Of a stretch of DNA of 6,637 nucleotides, positions 5,712 to 6,637 are shown one piece after another (position 1 is the stretch's first letter; each line of letters starts with the position of its first letter). A program made the translations under genes and the position numbers. The notes under the pieces are model-generated. The model saw only the letters and a list, made by a program, of their open reading frames with translations. It was not told the DNA's origin and did not search any database. The stretch is from Candidatus Dormiibacterota bacterium (GTDB taxonomy: Bacteria > Chloroflexota > Dormibacteria > Aeolococcales > Aeolococcaceae): NCBI GenBank assembly GCA_003170875.1, contig PMYJ01000250.1:228-6864 (forward strand), read 5' to 3'.

Positions 5712-5796
5712 TTCGCTCCGCGTACTGAGGGGTCCTCCGCTCAGAGCGAAGGCCTGCGGCCCTCGCTTCTCGCTCCTCACTCCGTCGCCCTCAGTA
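5712..5796. repeat. Nested palindromic (REP-like) element
   Basis: Outer arms TACTGAGGG (5723-5731) and CCCTCAGTA (5788-5796) are a perfect 9-bp inverted repeat; the second contains the sufT stop. Inside, AGCGA-A-GGCC (5745-5754) pairs with GGCC-C-TCGCT (5758-5767) around a 3-nt loop. A further pair, TTCGCTC (5712-5718) and GAGCGAA (5744-5750), competes for the same bases. It may act as a 3' stabiliser or terminator for sufT or be a dispersed genomic repeat; no other copy is in the window. Confidence 0.5.
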
Positions 5797-6174
5797 GATG
5801 CCGAGCTCCAGCTTGACCTCGTCCGAGGCCATGGTCCGGGGGTCCCACGGCGGGTCCCAGACCAGGTTGACCCGGACCTCCTCGACGCCGGGGAGCGGGG
5901 CGCAGACGGCGTGGACCTGGCTCTGCAGGATGCTGGCCAGGGGACAGTACGGCGAGGTCAGGGTCATGTCGACGGTCAGCAGCCCGCTCTCGTCGACGGC
6001 CGTCCCGTAGACGAGGCCGAGGGAGACCACGTCGATCCCGATCTCCGGGTCGTAGACCTCCGAGAGGGCCTCCCGGATCATCTCGTCCGAGGCCCGGAGG
6101 CTGGTGCCGTGCCCCGCCTGGGCTGGTGCCGCCCCATCGGGCGGGCTGACGGCCACGCTCGGTTCATCGCTCAT
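5791..6174 (-). CDS. sufT: MIP18-family Fe-S assembly protein SufT
   Basis: A MIP18 (formerly DUF59) domain protein that helps mature Fe-S proteins, probably delivering or protecting clusters made on the neighbouring scaffold SufU. Of 127 residues, the first 30 are Ala/Pro/Gly-rich and probably disordered. The domain has YDPEIGIDVVSLGLVYG at 41-57, MTLTSPYCPLASIL at 70-83 with the conserved Cys at 77, and VWDPPWDPRTMASDEVKLELG at 105-125, the typical SufT end. The ATG at 6174 overlaps the sufU TGA as ATGA and has an AAGGAG site 7 nt upstream. The frame opens further upstream inside sufU, but that extension is not family-like. The stop is part of the palindromic element at 5712-5796. PaaD, in phenylacetate degradation, shares the domain; the SufU partner argues for SufT. 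Confidence 0.92.
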   Translation of the reverse strand: MSDEPSVAVSPPDGAAPAQAGHGTSLRASDEMIREALSEVYDPEIGIDVVSLGLVYGTAVDESGLLTVDMTLTSPYCPLASILQSQVHAVCAPLPGVEEVRVNLVWDPPWDPRTMASDEVKLELGIY

Positions 6175-6623
6175 GCCGCGTCTCCTTCCTGCGCCGAGTC
6201 GAGCGCCCGGAGGATCACGCTGCAGGCGAGGGTGGCGCACTTAACCCTCACCGGGTACGCCCGCACCCCCTGGAGCGCCTCCAGGTCTCCGAGCTCGTCG
6301 GGCCGCCCGTCGGCCACCAGCATCTGCCGATACCGGCGTGCCAGGTCGACCGCATCCTTCCTCGGGAGCCCTGCCACCTGGTCGCAGAGCATGCTGGCCG
6401 CCGCCTGGCTGATCGAGCAACCCTTGCCCGTGAAGGCGATCTCGGCCAGACGATCGCCCTCGAGGCGCCACGTCAGATTAATCTCGTCGCCGCAGAGCGG
6501 GTTGTCAGCCTCCAGGCTCCCGTCCGCGTGCTCGACTGCCCCGCGCCGGCGGGGGTTGCGGTAGTGGTCCAGGATGATCTCGCGATAGAGGTCGTCATCG
6601 ACCGGTGTAATCCCGACTTGCAC
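6171..6623 (-). CDS. sufU: SufU-type Fe-S cluster scaffold / zinc-dependent sulfurtransferase
   Basis: SufU accepts sulfur from the cysteine desulfurase SufS for Fe-S cluster assembly by SufBCD. The 150 residues carry DLYREIILDHYRNPR at 11-25, NPLCGDEINL at 41-50 with C44 and D46, GKGCSISQAAASMLC at 66-80 with C69, and YPVRVKCATLAC at 123-134 with C129. C44, D46, C69 and C129 correspond to the zinc ligands of Bacillus SufU. The 60-residue gap from C69 to C129 is the long SufU form rather than the shorter IscU. The GTG at 6623 is preferred because TACAAT ends 7 nt upstream; an ATG at 6632 overlaps that hexamer and would add three residues. sufT follows with a 4-base overlap. Other suf genes, if linked, lie beyond the right edge. 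Confidence 0.94.
   Translation of the reverse strand: MQVGITPVDDDLYREIILDHYRNPRRRGAVEHADGSLEADNPLCGDEINLTWRLEGDRLAEIAFTGKGCSISQAAASMLCDQVAGLPRKDAVDLARRYRQMLVADGRPDELGDLEALQGVRAYPVRVKCATLACSVILRALDSAQEGDAA
6182..6187 (-). promoter_or_regulatory. Ribosome binding site of sufT
   Basis: Minus-strand AAGGAG with a 7-nt spacer to the ATG at 6174, inside the end of sufU. It fixes the sufT start and shows that this organism uses Shine-Dalgarno sites for internal operon genes while first genes lack them. Confidence 0.7.
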
Positions 6624-6630
6624 GCTCAAC

Positions 6631-6636
6631 ATTGTA
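6631..6636 (-). promoter_or_regulatory. -10 element of sufU-sufT (leaderless)
   Basis: Minus-strand TACAAT matches TATAAT at five of six positions, with 7 nt to the GTG at 6623 and no Shine-Dalgarno. It sits at the window edge, so any -35 box is outside. If real, sufU-sufT is a separate transcription unit from genes further upstream. Confidence 0.55.
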
Positions 6637-6637
6637 C

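Noticed and set aside
5016..5816. Open frame antisense to DUF2203 and the structured intergenic region
   Set aside because: The DUF2203 frame is conserved throughout, and the antisense product has biased composition and no visible domain.
5911..6564. Open frame antisense to sufU and sufT
   Set aside because: Both opposite-strand genes have full catalytic or metal-binding motifs, so this is an antisense shadow.
1..6637. CRISPR arrays, tRNA or rRNA genes, insertion sequences
   Set aside because: No regularly spaced repeats, tRNA T-loop with matching arms, rRNA-like stretches, or transposase with terminal inverted repeats were found.

Overview
This is a very GC-rich bacterial window, roughly 70% by eye, with densely packed genes. 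It carries seven confidently coding genes plus one LAGLIDADG-like gene. The gene set is a SufU-type Fe-S scaffold with SufT, chromosomal-type ParA/ParB, a DUF2203 protein and a GT4 mannosyltransferase-like enzyme. This mix, with apparently leaderless genes, suggests a high-GC soil-type lineage such as Chloroflexota/Dormibacterota or Actinomycetota. The sequence alone does not settle the phylum.

Layout from left to right: the 3' part of a Fe/Mn superoxide dismutase (+, 1-462) converges on parB (-, 635-1576), which overlaps parA (-, 1573-2379) by ATGA. Divergent from parA, across about 160 bp, is a small single-motif LAGLIDADG protein (+, 2541-2930). That gap holds two near-identical 27-bp spaced palindromes whose arms are the two halves of the bacterial parS site. 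The LAGLIDADG gene meets a GT4 glycosyltransferase (-, 2950-4071) tail to tail. The glycosyltransferase shares an upstream region containing a perfect 14-bp palindrome with an uncharacterised SRPBCC-like/SH3-like protein (+, 4185-4889). A 399-bp gap (4890-5288) holds a strong minus-strand terminator-like hairpin, switchable stem arms and a possible 20-codon ORF. On the minus strand follow DUF2203 (5289-5672), a nested palindromic element, and the overlapping pair sufT (5791-6174) and sufU (6171-6623), which runs to the right edge.

Functionally, SufU and SufT belong to Fe-S cluster assembly, ParA/ParB to chromosome segregation, and the dismutase to oxidative-stress defence. The glycosyltransferase probably acts in glycolipid or envelope synthesis. 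These modules look like independent transcription units.

Two threads deserve follow-up. First, parA, the 4185 gene, DUF2203 and sufU each have a TATAAT-like hexamer ending 6-7 nt before the start codon with no ribosome binding site, so transcription should begin at the start codon. The internal gene sufT instead has a clear Shine-Dalgarno. Second, the parA/LAGLIDADG divergent region, with its split parS-like repeats, is the best candidate for an undescribed regulatory or partition system here.
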